Numbered from the stretch's first letter, positions 1 to 9,283 are shown. The stretch is DNA of 47,688 nucleotides from Mariaggregatimicrobium sp964498785 (GCA_964498785.1 CAZCJL010000051.1:1-47688); one strand, 5' to 3'. The notes: generated from the sequence alone by a model not told the origin. Numbers and translations are program-made.

Positions 1-30
1 ACTTCTCGACTTCGCTCGAAGTGACACCTA
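1..30. repeat. Short palindromic intergenic repeat
   Basis: The window opens with an inverted repeat, ACTTC (9-13), loop gctc, GAAGT (18-22). It resembles short dispersed palindromes found between genes in many environmental genomes. No coding frame runs through it, and 31-135 shows nothing else of note. Confidence 0.35.
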
Positions 31-153
31 CGGAATCTGTTTAAATACGACATAGCGGCAAGCGCCCATATCTACCATAAAATATTGAGAAGATACAATT
101 TAAATTACCAATGAGAGAGTATTGAAGTTTACAGACATGAAAGGAGAAACGCG

Positions 154-1050
154 GTGAAACTGTTTTCTTATTTTACAGAGAAAAGACTGGTGCGATTAGG
201 CCTGGAAATGGATGGTAATAAATACAATTTCACGCAGTTGTGGGAATTTTACAAGGATATTAAAGGACTTCATCAGGCGCCGCAACTCATGTTCGCACAG
301 TTGATGGTAGAAATGGGCTTTTTTAATATCAGCGACGTCAAAGAGGTTTTGGAAACAGTCAAGGAGTTTCGAAAGATTGAAGACATTCAGGTACCGGAGC
401 CGATCGAATATGATGTGCCTATTTCCCGTCCGCAGAAAATATTGTGCATCGGACGAAATTATGTGAAACATGCGCAAGAGACAGGTCACAATCCCACGGC
501 TGAACCAATCTTTTTCGCCAAAATGCCCTCAGCTATGATTCCGCATAAGGGTAATATTATTATTCCTAAAAATGCGGGACGGGTGGATCACGAAATTGAG
601 CTGGCAGTAGTTATTTCTCAGCAAGGACGGCATATCCCGGAAGCGCGCGCATTTGAGTACGTTGCCGGATACACGATTGTTAATGATATTACAGCCAGGG
701 AAATGCAGAAAAGTGATCAGGCGAATCAGCATCCGTGGCTGCGCTCCAAAAGCTACGATACCTTTTGTCCCATTGGTCCGTACCTGGTTCCGCACGGCGC
801 GATTTCCGATCCACAGAATCTTGAATTGAGCTTAAAAGTAAATGGAGAAGCGCGGCAACAATCAAATACTTCCAGAATGATTTTTAAGATTCCGGAACTT
901 ATTGCTTTCATTTCCCGCTTTATGACGCTTTATCCCGGAGATATTATTGCAACTGGCACACCGGAAGGTATTTCACCGCTGAATCCTGGTGATGTGGTTG
1001 AAGGAGAAGTGGAACAAATCGGAAAATTAACAAATTATGTGACAACATAA
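154..1050 (+). CDS. Fumarylacetoacetate hydrolase (FAH) family protein
   Basis: A 298-residue protein of the FAH superfamily, cytoplasmic enzymes that cleave or hydrate acylpyruvates and other 2-oxo-acids in catabolism of aromatics and sugar acids. The C-terminal two thirds carry the fold: ILCIGRNYVKHAQE, then a metal-binding region containing DHEIELAVVI, then VAGYTIVNDITAREMQ, and the closing TGTPEGISPLNPGDVVEGE. The first ~90 residues are a variable N-terminal extension. The start is GTG at 154, chosen because AAGGAG lies 8 bases upstream. The exact substrate cannot be read from sequence. It stands alone, with repeats on both sides. Confidence 0.88.
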   Translation: MKLFSYFTEKRLVRLGLEMDGNKYNFTQLWEFYKDIKGLHQAPQLMFAQLMVEMGFFNISDVKEVLETVKEFRKIEDIQVPEPIEYDVPISRPQKILCIGRNYVKHAQETGHNPTAEPIFFAKMPSAMIPHKGNIIIPKNAGRVDHEIELAVVISQQGRHIPEARAFEYVAGYTIVNDITAREMQKSDQANQHPWLRSKSYDTFCPIGPYLVPHGAISDPQNLELSLKVNGEARQQSNTSRMIFKIPELIAFISRFMTLYPGDIIATGTPEGISPLNPGDVVEGEVEQIGKLTNYVTT

Positions 1051-1105
1051 ACACAAATAAACAGGGACATGTAAAATGGAATTAATTTGATTAGTGAATA
1101 GCATA

Positions 1106-1141
1106 CGGATGACATGGATTACGCTGATCCACGCGGATTTT
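1106..1141. repeat. CGGAT-type dispersed intergenic repeat
   Basis: The stretch repeats CGGAT/GGATTACG/CGGATTTT words in a pattern seen as a dispersed intergenic repeat in many environmental genomes. It lies in the 190-base gap between the FAH gene and the next CDS. Only one copy is visible here, so the family assignment rests on resemblance. Confidence 0.35.
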
Positions 1142-1241
1142 CAAGAATTGAATTAAAAAGATGGTCACGAATCAATAATCGATCGTAAATCGAACTTTGG
1201 CAGTATCTTTATTATCAATCTTATTCATAGAGGGAGGATAA

Positions 1242-1715
1242 ATGTCTGAAAACCGTTCGTTTCGAAATATGATATTACCCTGGTTTTCACCGGCTGGCGC
1301 AATTATCGTGGTTATCTGTTTTTTCGCGCCCTGGCTTGAAGTACGCTGCAGTGGTAAAAAAATTATCGGCTCCGGATTTACGTTTGCTCAGGATGAAATG
1401 TTATTGTGGATGGTCCCTGGCTTCGCGCTCATTATTTTAGCGCTGTTCCTGATCCTGCGGAAAGATGAATCAATGCGCGGATTAAAAGTATCAGTGATAA
1501 TTTTTGCCAGTCTGGGACTTCTGATGATGGTAATGACCTATCTTTCCATTGAGCAGAAATTAAGTGGATTTATTGTAAAACGAATCACCAGTTATCAAAT
1601 AAAAATCGGATTGCCCGGTACGCTGCTTGGATATTTTATCAGCATTGCCGCGGTGCTTTTTATTACACCGCGGCGCACGGATAAATCTGTTAATGAGAAA
1701 GATAGCTGCAAGTGA
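1242..1715 (+). CDS. Small integral membrane protein of unknown function
   Basis: A 157-residue protein with four hydrophobic segments, at about residues 10-30, 49-68, 76-98 and 125-143. Short polar loops separate them, one containing the basic stretch LRKDESMRGLK. The ribosome binding site is strong (GAGGGAGG, 5 bases before ATG). No family was recognised. The layout resembles small four-helix membrane proteins with no enzymatic motif. It is not obviously cotranscribed with either neighbour. Confidence 0.7.
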   Translation: MSENRSFRNMILPWFSPAGAIIVVICFFAPWLEVRCSGKKIIGSGFTFAQDEMLLWMVPGFALIILALFLILRKDESMRGLKVSVIIFASLGLLMMVMTYLSIEQKLSGFIVKRITSYQIKIGLPGTLLGYFISIAAVLFITPRRTDKSVNEKDSCK

Positions 1716-1770
1716 TTTAAACGCACAGCCGCAGAGGGCGCAAAGAAACCCAGCAAAACATTTTGGAAAA

Positions 1771-2016
1771 TTATTCACTGGCATTCACCCGCTCCCAAAT
1801 CTCACGCGCCTCCTGCGACGATACTACCGTCTGCCTGCCCCAGATTACACCCTGTTTAAATATCTGAAGTTCATTGTACGTTTTAAACGCCCATTGTTTG
1901 CCAACTTCATCCACCTCGCCCGCGGCATTTGTAAAATCAGCCACCAGGATTTGTCCCGGATAGTCTTTTGTCGCCTTGTATATTTTTTGCGTATTCTCAG
2001 CATGGTCGTTTACCTG
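1771..2016 (-). pseudogene. Remnant of an unidentified protein-coding gene
   Basis: On the minus strand an open frame of 81 codons ends in TAA at 1771-1773 and is bounded upstream by an in-frame stop at 2017-2019. It reads like genuine protein (for example KATKDYPGQILVADF and GVIWGRQTVVSSQEAREIW) but has no start codon near its beginning. It is therefore likely the 3' end of a gene whose 5' part is lost. A second short minus-strand frame (2010-2123, start ATG after GAGGA, beginning MPLEALFGSPLLKS) abuts it in another frame and may be chance or part of the same decayed gene. Between the upstream membrane gene and this remnant (1716-1770) lies a CGCAGAGGGCGCAAAG-type repeat word. Confidence 0.5.
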
Positions 2017-2202
2017 TTATTTAATTTAAATACAACTAAACGATCGTGTTTCAAGATCATGGACATAATGCGGGTGCCAACGGATTTTAACAGGGGAGAC
2101 CCAAATAACGCTTCTAACGGCATACGTTCCTCGAATTGTTAAATTGGAAAGTAGGTTCTTGTTAACATAAAGAAAAATGTTGTGGAAAGCAAGAAAAAAT
2201 AA

Positions 2203-2231
2203 TTGACATTTCCAATTATTCTTTGTATTAT
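2203..2231 (+). promoter_or_regulatory. Sigma70-type promoter
   Basis: TTGACA at 2203-2208 and TATTAT at 2226-2231, separated by 17 bases. This is a near-consensus housekeeping promoter, about 225 bases upstream of the large secreted-protein gene. The implied 5' untranslated region (about 2238-2456) is AT-rich, and I see no clear riboswitch in it. Confidence 0.6.
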
Positions 2232-2456
2232 TTTCAAAGAGTATTATTGAATCACAAATGCAGTTATTGCTTTAGAGATTCGATGGATTTTTGATCTTTT
2301 ACAAGCGGATCTGTTCTCATTCACCTCCAGTATTTCACTTCTTGAACAAAACAGCGACAAGATGTTTTACACTTCATTTCGCACTGACTATCGGAAAGTT
2401 TTTAATTTACAGAAACATTATATAAATTAATTTATCATTTTAAAGGAGGTTAGGTT

Positions 2457-5400
2457 ATGCATAAATTTCGCTTTTTATGCAACTGGAGAATTTGTATTAC
2501 GCTGTTTTTGCTTGGATTTTGTGCATCTGCGTTGTTTGGGGGAACGATTGATTTTAATGGTTCCGACTGGACTGCCATAAGAGGGGTCAAACTTTATCGG
2601 GGGGGACCGAATAATACGCTCACGGATCCGGTCAATTCGGTGGATTTCATTATTGCTTATGGCGAGATGTTCATCGAAAATGATTTTCTACACGGGGGAA
2701 ACTGGCTTTTTTTATCACCAATTATCAGCGCCAACGGGACAACGGATCCTCGCGGTCGCGTTGTTATCCGATTTTCTGATACAAAAAGTCGTGTCAAATT
2801 AGAAGCCTCTCACGATCCCACTGAAGTGAATACGCCAGCATATATGCAGGTCGTGTTTTACAAAGACCACAATCCTGTCAACCCATTACATTCTGTGGAA
2901 GTGCCCTGGAACAGCGGCGCGTTTACTGATGTAGAATACAGCAACAACACAGACGGTATCCGGATGGTGATTATCAACACGATGTATGCCGAGAACACCA
3001 TCGATAATATTGAATTCGATGATATGGGAAGCGGCAGTGATATCCCTGACAAATTTGATTTTGATGACGGAACAGTTCAGGGATGGAGTCTGGAAGGCGC
3101 GTTTGATAACACCGGTGGCGGACCGTTTTCTCATAATTTTGTCTTTGGCTGGAAAGACCCGGTCAATTATCCCAATCCACCGGGAGGAGATGCGTCCGGA
3201 AATAATAACGGAAGTATTCAGATGTTCACCATGAGCGGACATGGCATTAACAATCCGGGGCAGTCGTGGTGGATTATGCGTTTCAAATCACCCGACTTGA
3301 GTTCAGCCGTGAACTGGCAAAATGCATCTGGCTATTCTGTGGAAATTGCAGAATGTATGGCAAGCTTTGGATCGCTGTATGCAAATTTATACGTCGTGAT
3401 TTATGATCCGGCACAAGGGCAGGACAGATATTTCTATAGTGGTGAGGCGCAGGTATTACAGCACGATGTTTACGGAGACGGCAGTGCGGACTGGAATCAT
3501 TTCACGTTCAACTGGCCCGTTGAATCCGGTTTTCCGGAAACATACACAGTAAAAGAAATTTTCGTCAATATTTGGGGACAAATGAGCACATTTCTGGAAG
3601 GCGGCCTTTATCTGGATGAAGTAACAATGATTCCCGGTGATGAACCGCACTATCCGCCAACTCCGCCAAACAATTTGCATGTCGGATTGTTACCGGACCA
3701 GCTTCATGTGACCTGGGATGACAATTCGGATAATGAACTGGGATTTATTCTGGAAGGATATAATACACCTGCGATTAGCACCAGTTGGCGCGTCATTGCC
3801 ACGCTGCCGCCGAATACCACTTCCTATCAATATGATAATCCGCTTCCATCTCATACGTATTATTTCAGAGTAAAAGCATTCAATGAACATGGTAATTCCG
3901 ATCCGTCAAATACCGACAATCTCATGTACGCCTATCTGGTATCGTGGATTAATATTGATTCTCCGGTCGGCGGTGAAGTATGGGAACCGGGTACCACTCA
4001 TGAAATTATCTGGAGAAACGGAAGCTTAAATCGCCCGACAACTGTAACGATCGACCTCTCGCTTGACGGCGGCAGTCATTGGGAAACACCGTCAATTGCC
4101 AGTAATACAGCAAACGACGGTAGTTATATGTGGACTGTTCCCAATACGCTTTCTGAAAATTGTATTATTCGAATAAAAGACCCGAGTGACGGATTTCCGT
4201 ATGATTTAAGCAATCATCCGTTTACAATCGGGACGCCGACAGATCCGGTTCTTTCGGTGACTCCGATCTCTTTGGATTTTGGAACCACACAAACCAGCCT
4301 GTCATTTCAGATCGAAAACTCAGGTGTCGGGACGCTAATGTGGAATGTAGCGGAAAATCCGGATAAAAACTGGATCACATCTGTGACTCCTGCGAGTGGC
4401 AGCGGGAATGCCACTGTTAGTGTGACAGTAAATCGCAGTCAGATGAGCGGCACGACTGACGCCGGAACCATTTCCGTGACCTCGAATGGCGGTGATCAGG
4501 ATGTGGCTGTCTCCATTGAAAAGGCCGTTGTGTCTTTGCCTGCACACTGGAATTTTATTGCAAATACCGGAAGAAGCGCAACTATTGTATTACCAACAAC
4601 AGCAAATCCAAATATCGATGGCGTTCCGCTTCAGGCTGGAGATTATGTCGGCCTTTTCAGTGAAGCCGGGCTTTGCTGTGGAAATCGTGAATGGACCGGA
4701 AGCAATCTCTCGCTGACAGCCTGGGGCGATGATGATCAGACCTCCGGCGTGATCGATGGTTTTCAGGCGGGTGAAACTATATTGTACAGAGTCTATCGAC
4801 CTTCCGAGGCAAAAGAATATACGTTTGTAGATGTGGGCTATTCGCAGGGAAATGGATTGTTCTCTAATAATTCATTTATGGTGCTGAACCAATTCGATGC
4901 GACGGACATCAAATCCATTATCGTTGATTTTGCGCAGGGCTGGAATATGTTTTCTGTCAATGTAGCGCCGGAAGATCCGAATATCGCGACTTTAATGGGC
5001 AGTATCAGTACGCATCTTGTACTTGTTAAGAATAATAGCGGAAATACGTATATTCCGGAGTTTGGAATCAATGATATCGGAAATCTTGATTTCAAACAAG
5101 GCTATCAGGCGTATTTAAAACAGGCGCAATCACTTAATTTTGAAGGAGCGCCTGTTGATCCGACAACGCCCATTACAATGCAAGCCGGTTGGAATATGAT
5201 CAGCTATCTGCCGGATAATCCGATAAATGCGGCAACCGCGCTGGCAAGCATTAGCAGCGCGCTGGTGCTTGCGAAAAATAATTCCGGGAATACATATATC
5301 CCTGAATTCGGAATTAATGACATCGGTTCCATGCAACCAACGCAGGGTTATCAGATTTATCTGACCAGCGGAGCCACATTAACATATCCTGCCAGCAGTA

Positions 5401-6149
5401 GTTTACATGGTTCCCGAGTTGAAAATGAGAAAATAATAGCAAAGTCCAAAACGGAACACTTCCAACATGCATCACTTACTGGCGAAAGCGCGGTCATCGT
5501 TGTTCCGGCGAATATCAATCCGCGATATTCCGATAACAGCGCTCTGAATGTGGGTGATGAGATCGGAGTGTTCACTACTGATGGAATGTGTTGCGGCGCC
5601 AGAGTCTGGGATGGTACGAATACAGCTATCACCGTGTGGGGAAATAATTCGCTCACAGATACAGTGGAAGGATTTCTGGCAACTGATACTTTCCGTTTTC
5701 GAATCTGGAATATGGCGGAAGAACAGGAATACATTGCAGACGCTGAATTTGAACCCGGACACCCGGTGGTTTATCAATCCGGTGGTTTTTCTGTGTTAAC
5801 AGAACTCACTGCAATGGCAAAAACGTCAGTTGCAAGTAAAGAAATCATGAATATTCCGAAATCGTTCGTCTTAAAACAAAATTACCCCAATCCGTTTAAT
5901 CCCGAAACGGTGATTGAATATGATTTACCGGTAAATGCACAGGTTGTTTTAAAAATTTATGATGTTCGTGGAAATGAAGTGCGAACATTGGAAAGCACTC
6001 CTAAATCTGCTGGCTCACATACTGTGATGTGGAATGGTCGTAATAAATTCGGAACACTGGTGTCGTCCGGGGTTTATTTTTATGAATTAAATGTTGTTTC
6101 GAAAAATGCTACATTTTCGCAAACCCGGAAAATGATATTAATGAAATGA
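2457..6149 (+). CDS. Secreted multidomain protein with FN3, BACON-like and T9SS-type C-terminal domains
   Basis: A 1230-residue surface or secreted protein. After a signal peptide (about residues 1-28, hydrophobic core ITLFLLGFCASALFG) come two lectin-like beta-sandwich regions, then a fibronectin type III domain around 400-490 and an Ig-like module. A BACON-like module follows (LSVTPISLDFGTT, about 600-690). Two copies of a module containing a GLCCG/GMCCG motif then bracket two copies of a ~75-residue repeat that share NNSGNTYIPEFGINDIG. The C-terminus is a Por-type sorting domain (QNYPNPFNPET, then GVYFYEL and a basic end). AAAGGAGG precedes the ATG. No catalytic motif was seen, so adhesion or glycan binding is the likeliest role. 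Confidence 0.85.
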   Translation: MHKFRFLCNWRICITLFLLGFCASALFGGTIDFNGSDWTAIRGVKLYRGGPNNTLTDPVNSVDFIIAYGEMFIENDFLHGGNWLFLSPIISANGTTDPRGRVVIRFSDTKSRVKLEASHDPTEVNTPAYMQVVFYKDHNPVNPLHSVEVPWNSGAFTDVEYSNNTDGIRMVIINTMYAENTIDNIEFDDMGSGSDIPDKFDFDDGTVQGWSLEGAFDNTGGGPFSHNFVFGWKDPVNYPNPPGGDASGNNNGSIQMFTMSGHGINNPGQSWWIMRFKSPDLSSAVNWQNASGYSVEIAECMASFGSLYANLYVVIYDPAQGQDRYFYSGEAQVLQHDVYGDGSADWNHFTFNWPVESGFPETYTVKEIFVNIWGQMSTFLEGGLYLDEVTMIPGDEPHYPPTPPNNLHVGLLPDQLHVTWDDNSDNELGFILEGYNTPAISTSWRVIATLPPNTTSYQYDNPLPSHTYYFRVKAFNEHGNSDPSNTDNLMYAYLVSWINIDSPVGGEVWEPGTTHEIIWRNGSLNRPTTVTIDLSLDGGSHWETPSIASNTANDGSYMWTVPNTLSENCIIRIKDPSDGFPYDLSNHPFTIGTPTDPVLSVTPISLDFGTTQTSLSFQIENSGVGTLMWNVAENPDKNWITSVTPASGSGNATVSVTVNRSQMSGTTDAGTISVTSNGGDQDVAVSIEKAVVSLPAHWNFIANTGRSATIVLPTTANPNIDGVPLQAGDYVGLFSEAGLCCGNREWTGSNLSLTAWGDDDQTSGVIDGFQAGETILYRVYRPSEAKEYTFVDVGYSQGNGLFSNNSFMVLNQFDATDIKSIIVDFAQGWNMFSVNVAPEDPNIATLMGSISTHLVLVKNNSGNTYIPEFGINDIGNLDFKQGYQAYLKQAQSLNFEGAPVDPTTPITMQAGWNMISYLPDNPINAATALASISSALVLAKNNSGNTYIPEFGINDIGSMQPTQGYQIYLTSGATLTYPASSSLHGSRVENEKIIAKSKTEHFQHASLTGESAVIVVPANINPRYSDNSALNVGDEIGVFTTDGMCCGARVWDGTNTAITVWGNNSLTDTVEGFLATDTFRFRIWNMAEEQEYIADAEFEPGHPVVYQSGGFSVLTELTAMAKTSVASKEIMNIPKSFVLKQNYPNPFNPETVIEYDLPVNAQVVLKIYDVRGNEVRTLESTPKSAGSHTVMWNGRNKFGTLVSSGVYFYELNVVSKNATFSQTRKMILMK

Positions 6150-6178
6150 GGCTCAAACTCCTGCATGAGTTGATTAAC

Positions 6179-6226
6179 GTGCCACGCACTTCATTGGTCG
6201 TTTAAATGTGCGTGGCCCGCTTTTTT
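6179..6226 (+). terminator. Rho-independent terminator
   Basis: A perfect 9-bp stem, GCCACGCAC (6181-6189) with GTGCGTGGC (6208-6216), is followed by TTTTTT at 6221-6226. It ends the large secreted-protein transcript. It also argues against a start for the next gene at 6206, which would fall inside the stem. Confidence 0.8.
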
Positions 6227-6259
6227 ACGTATTATTCATCAAATAAAGAGGAATTGAAA

Positions 6260-7768
6260 ATGAACAGCTCACTTTGGCGCAATCTAATGATTGCAATTTG
6301 TGTCATTTTAATCACATGCCCTGCTGTTTATTCAGACGAGGCAAAATTGAGTTCTGAAACAGAAGAGTGTATCATGTGTCATAATGAGATGAATCCCGGT
6401 CTGGTGGAATCCTGGCATCAAAGTCGGCATTCTAAAATGACTCCGGCACAAGCGCTTCAGAAAGCCGAATTAGAGCGACGCGTGTCGTCGTCCGAGATTC
6501 CTGAGCGATTGCAAAATATCAGCGTTGGTTGTTATGAATGTCATTCGTTGAATACGGATAAACATCAGGACGCATTTGAACACAATGGGTACCAAATTAA
6601 TGTGGTCGTTAGTTCAAATGACTGCGCCACGTGCCATTCCGTAGAAGCCGACCAGTATTCCGATAATCTGATGGCGCATGCGTATGGCAACCTCGTCGAT
6701 AATGCACTGTATCAGGATTTAATCAAATCAGTCAATCATCCGATAACTTATCAAAAAGATAAACTCACTGTTGGTGATGGCAATCCATTAACCGAATTTG
6801 AATCCTGTTTATACTGTCATGGCACTAAAGTCATTGTGGAGGGCACAGTCACCAGGGAGACAGATTTTGGTGAATTGGAATTTCCGCAATTAATTGGCTG
6901 GCCGAATCAGGGAGTTGGTCGAATAAATCCGGATGGAAGTTTAGGCGCATGTACCTCCTGCCATCCCCGGCACGATTTCTCCATTAAAACCGCTCGAAAA
7001 CCTTACACCTGTTCCGAATGTCACAAAGGTCCGGATGTGCCTGCATACAAGGTGTACGAAGTGAGCAAACATGGCAATATTTTCAGTTCAAAAAAAGATG
7101 ATTTCAACTTTGATAATGTCCCGTGGAAAATTGGCCTGGATTTTACAGCACCCACATGTGCAACCTGTCACGTTAGTTTGCTCGTATCTGGTGATAATAA
7201 TGTCATTGCAGAACGTAGCCATCAATTCAATAACCGGCTTGCCTGGCGCCTGTTCGGTGTGCCGTACGCCCATCCGCATCCGGCGTCAGCCGATCTTTCG
7301 GACGTGAAAAATTCCGCCGGGTTACCGATTGCCACGGAATTGGATTCAAAACCAGTGGCTGAATTTGTGATTACTCCTGAGCAACAGGAACAGAGAAATG
7401 AGACGATGCAAAAAATTTGTAGAACCTGTCATAGTACAGGTTGGGTTGAAAATCATTTTAAGCGAATAGAGAATACAATTCATGCAACGAACGAGATGAC
7501 TGTGGCCGGTACACTCATTCTCTCTGAAATATGGGAAAAAGGTTTCGCAGAGGGATTGCCACAAGGTAAAAATATTTTTGATGAAGAAATCGAACGTGAG
7601 TGGACGTCGCTCTGGCTTTTTTATACGAATTCAACCCGATTTGCTTCGGCAATGGCTGGGGGCGGTGATTACGGCGTTTTTGCAAATGGCCGATACCAAA
7701 TGACCGAACAGCTTTACAAGTTGCAAGAATGGCTGAAAGTGCATTGTGAAATTAATAGTCAGAAATAG
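6260..7768 (+). CDS. Octaheme cytochrome c, hydroxylamine oxidoreductase (HAO)-like
   Basis: A 502-residue exported multiheme cytochrome with a signal peptide (about 1-25) and eight CXXCH haem sites: CIMCH, CYECH, CATCH, CLYCH, CTSCH, CSECH, CATCH and CRTCH. Spacing and context match the HAO/octaheme family, for example CTSCHPRHDFS, CSECHKGP, YEVSKHGNIF and, near the end, a GGDYGVFANGRYQM segment like the family's DY..W.G.Y stretch. Family members catalyse redox chemistry of hydroxylamine, hydrazine or nitrite, or act as electron carriers. Reaction and direction cannot be decided here. The start ATG at 6260 has AGAGGA 7 bases upstream; an earlier in-frame ATG at 6206 lies in a terminator. Terminators on both sides make it monocistronic. 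Confidence 0.85.
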   Translation: MNSSLWRNLMIAICVILITCPAVYSDEAKLSSETEECIMCHNEMNPGLVESWHQSRHSKMTPAQALQKAELERRVSSSEIPERLQNISVGCYECHSLNTDKHQDAFEHNGYQINVVVSSNDCATCHSVEADQYSDNLMAHAYGNLVDNALYQDLIKSVNHPITYQKDKLTVGDGNPLTEFESCLYCHGTKVIVEGTVTRETDFGELEFPQLIGWPNQGVGRINPDGSLGACTSCHPRHDFSIKTARKPYTCSECHKGPDVPAYKVYEVSKHGNIFSSKKDDFNFDNVPWKIGLDFTAPTCATCHVSLLVSGDNNVIAERSHQFNNRLAWRLFGVPYAHPHPASADLSDVKNSAGLPIATELDSKPVAEFVITPEQQEQRNETMQKICRTCHSTGWVENHFKRIENTIHATNEMTVAGTLILSEIWEKGFAEGLPQGKNIFDEEIEREWTSLWLFYTNSTRFASAMAGGGDYGVFANGRYQMTEQLYKLQEWLKVHCEINSQK

Positions 7769-7796
7769 CGGTTATACTTCATTCTGTTTCGTTATT

Positions 7797-7835
7797 AAGG
7801 CTTCCGGGGGATTTCGCTGGAAGCCTTTTGTTTTT
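7797..7835 (+). terminator. Rho-independent terminator
   Basis: The 9-bp stem AAGGCTTCC (7797-7805) with GGAAGCCTT (7819-7827) is followed by a T-rich tract (TTTTGTTTTT). It ends the octaheme cytochrome transcript. Confidence 0.8.
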
Positions 7836-8043
7836 CATGAATTTTTAGTAATGCACCCTTTAAAAATATTCCGGTTTTATTAGATTTCGGTTGATATATA
7901 AAAATATTTTCATTACATTGTGGTTACAAAACAGTATATATTTTGTTTCGTTAAATCTTCTAATCGTGACTATTTCATATTTATAACTTTATCAAGTAGT
8001 GCTTAAAATATATTATAATAACAAAAAGCAGAGCACAGGATAA
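7836..8043. other. AT-rich intergenic region with possible -10 element
   Basis: About 200 very AT-rich bases separate the cytochrome terminator from the radical SAM cluster. TATAAT at 8014-8019 could be the -10 box of a promoter for the cluster, but no good -35 hexamer is placed 16-18 bases upstream. No gene is visible on either strand. Confidence 0.3.
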
Positions 8044-8202
8044 ATGTTAAATAAAAAGTCTTTTTTGCTAACCCTTCCTTTTAGTTGCACAGAAAAAATA
8101 TTCAAGATATCTTCAGGTAAACATCCGGACTTCAAACATTACGCGCTGACTTCAAGGACGCCTCTGATTTTAACTTTATTTTACTTATATACAATAGGAT
8201 AA
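8044..8202 (+). CDS. Short ORF (52 aa) just ahead of the radical SAM cluster
   Basis: An uninterrupted frame starts with ATG at 8044 (AGGA 4 bases upstream) and ends at TAA 8200-8202, eight bases before the first radical SAM gene. The AGGA serving that gene lies inside its last codons. The product begins MLNKKSFLLTLPFSCTEKIF and ends in a hydrophobic LILTLFYLYTIG. It could be a precursor peptide, a leader peptide for translational coupling, or a chance frame. No family is recognised and there is no independent coding evidence. Confidence 0.3.
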   Translation: MLNKKSFLLTLPFSCTEKIFKISSGKHPDFKHYALTSRTPLILTLFYLYTIG

Positions 8203-8209
8203 CCTGCAA

Positions 8210-9256
8210 ATGCTAAGCTACTCTTTCAAAGAAATGGAACAATACACAAAACCTTTGTGTCGTTCCGGGCTTTACGAAAAAAAACTTGATAACTTTAAAA
8301 AAGTCGTTAACTCGTTTGTAAATCGAAATGAGTTTTGTCGCGGGCTGCCGATTCAGATTCACCTTGAACCATCCGGCGCCTGCAACCTTTATTGTCCGAT
8401 TTGTCCTCGCGGACGAGAATTAATCGATCGGGAAGGCTTTCTGTCGTTTGCTGAATACGCAAAAGTATTTGATCTTTTATCTGAAACACTCTCAAATATA
8501 GTTCTCAGTGGATTTGGAGAACCGTTGCTAAATGATCAGACTACACAAATGATTGCATATACGACAAAGAATAGCGTGTCCACTTATATGAATACCAACG
8601 GCACAGTACTGGCCGAATCTGTTGCCGAAATACTGGATGCGCAACTCACGATGATCAATATTTCGATGGACGGCGCGACGTCCAAAAGCTGTCATGAATA
8701 CAATGAAACCTATCCGTTTGAAAATGTTGTTGCTGGCGTCGAAACATTAAGCACACTTAAAAATAAGGGGAATTATCAGTATCCACTTATTTACGGACAA
8801 TTTATTTTGAATGATGAAACTGTTGATGAAATGGAGAAACTTAAAACCTGGGCTTTGTCCCTTGGAGTTGAACATGTCCGGTTTAAGCGAAAACATCCGA
8901 CCATGCCGGGAGAAATGACTCGTGAAAAGATATTTACTCAATACGATTATGGCAAGATTCTGGAAAAAGGAAAAGTAAAAACATCTGAAAATCTTAACTG
9001 GTCTCAGTCCGATTGTTCGCATCCGTGGGATTCATTCTTTTTGTCCTGCACCGGAAAAATCGGAATGTGCAGTTTTGATCCGCATCAAATATTGGAATTA
9101 GATGCAGATCCAAATGATTTTGCCAAAGCCTGGAACAGTGATCTGATGCGAAAAGTGAGAAGATGGCACTCTGGTCAGGATAAAGATGTGAAGGCCCCTT
9201 GTTTAACGTGTAATCGAATGCCGGGCTATCTGCTACCTGTAGAAAATGAAGATTAG
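8210..9256 (+). CDS. Radical SAM protein with SPASM-like C-terminus (cluster enzyme 1)
   Basis: A 348-residue radical SAM enzyme. The CX3CX2C cluster ligands are C58, C62 and C65 (CNLYCPIC), followed by the SAM-binding equivalent LSGFGEPLLND and a MNTNGT strand. The C-terminal part has a SPASM-like cysteine set (DCSHPW, SCTGKIGMC, PCLTCNRMPG), as in enzymes carrying auxiliary Fe-S clusters that modify peptides or sugars. It opens a run of twelve co-directional genes, with only 27 bases to the next. The substrate is unknown. Confidence 0.85.
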   Translation: MLSYSFKEMEQYTKPLCRSGLYEKKLDNFKKVVNSFVNRNEFCRGLPIQIHLEPSGACNLYCPICPRGRELIDREGFLSFAEYAKVFDLLSETLSNIVLSGFGEPLLNDQTTQMIAYTTKNSVSTYMNTNGTVLAESVAEILDAQLTMINISMDGATSKSCHEYNETYPFENVVAGVETLSTLKNKGNYQYPLIYGQFILNDETVDEMEKLKTWALSLGVEHVRFKRKHPTMPGEMTREKIFTQYDYGKILEKGKVKTSENLNWSQSDCSHPWDSFFLSCTGKIGMCSFDPHQILELDADPNDFAKAWNSDLMRKVRRWHSGQDKDVKAPCLTCNRMPGYLLPVENED

Positions 9257-9283
9257 CGCCCGATAACATTGAAGATAGATACA

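Noticed and set aside
1627..2142. 171-codon plus-strand frame over the intergenic region
   Set aside because: It overlaps the membrane protein gene out of frame and runs antisense to the protein-like remnant. Its composition is unlike a real protein.
6206..6259. Earlier in-frame start for the octaheme cytochrome
   Set aside because: The ATG at 6206 lies inside a rho-independent terminator stem, and the signal peptide follows the later ATG with AGAGGA.
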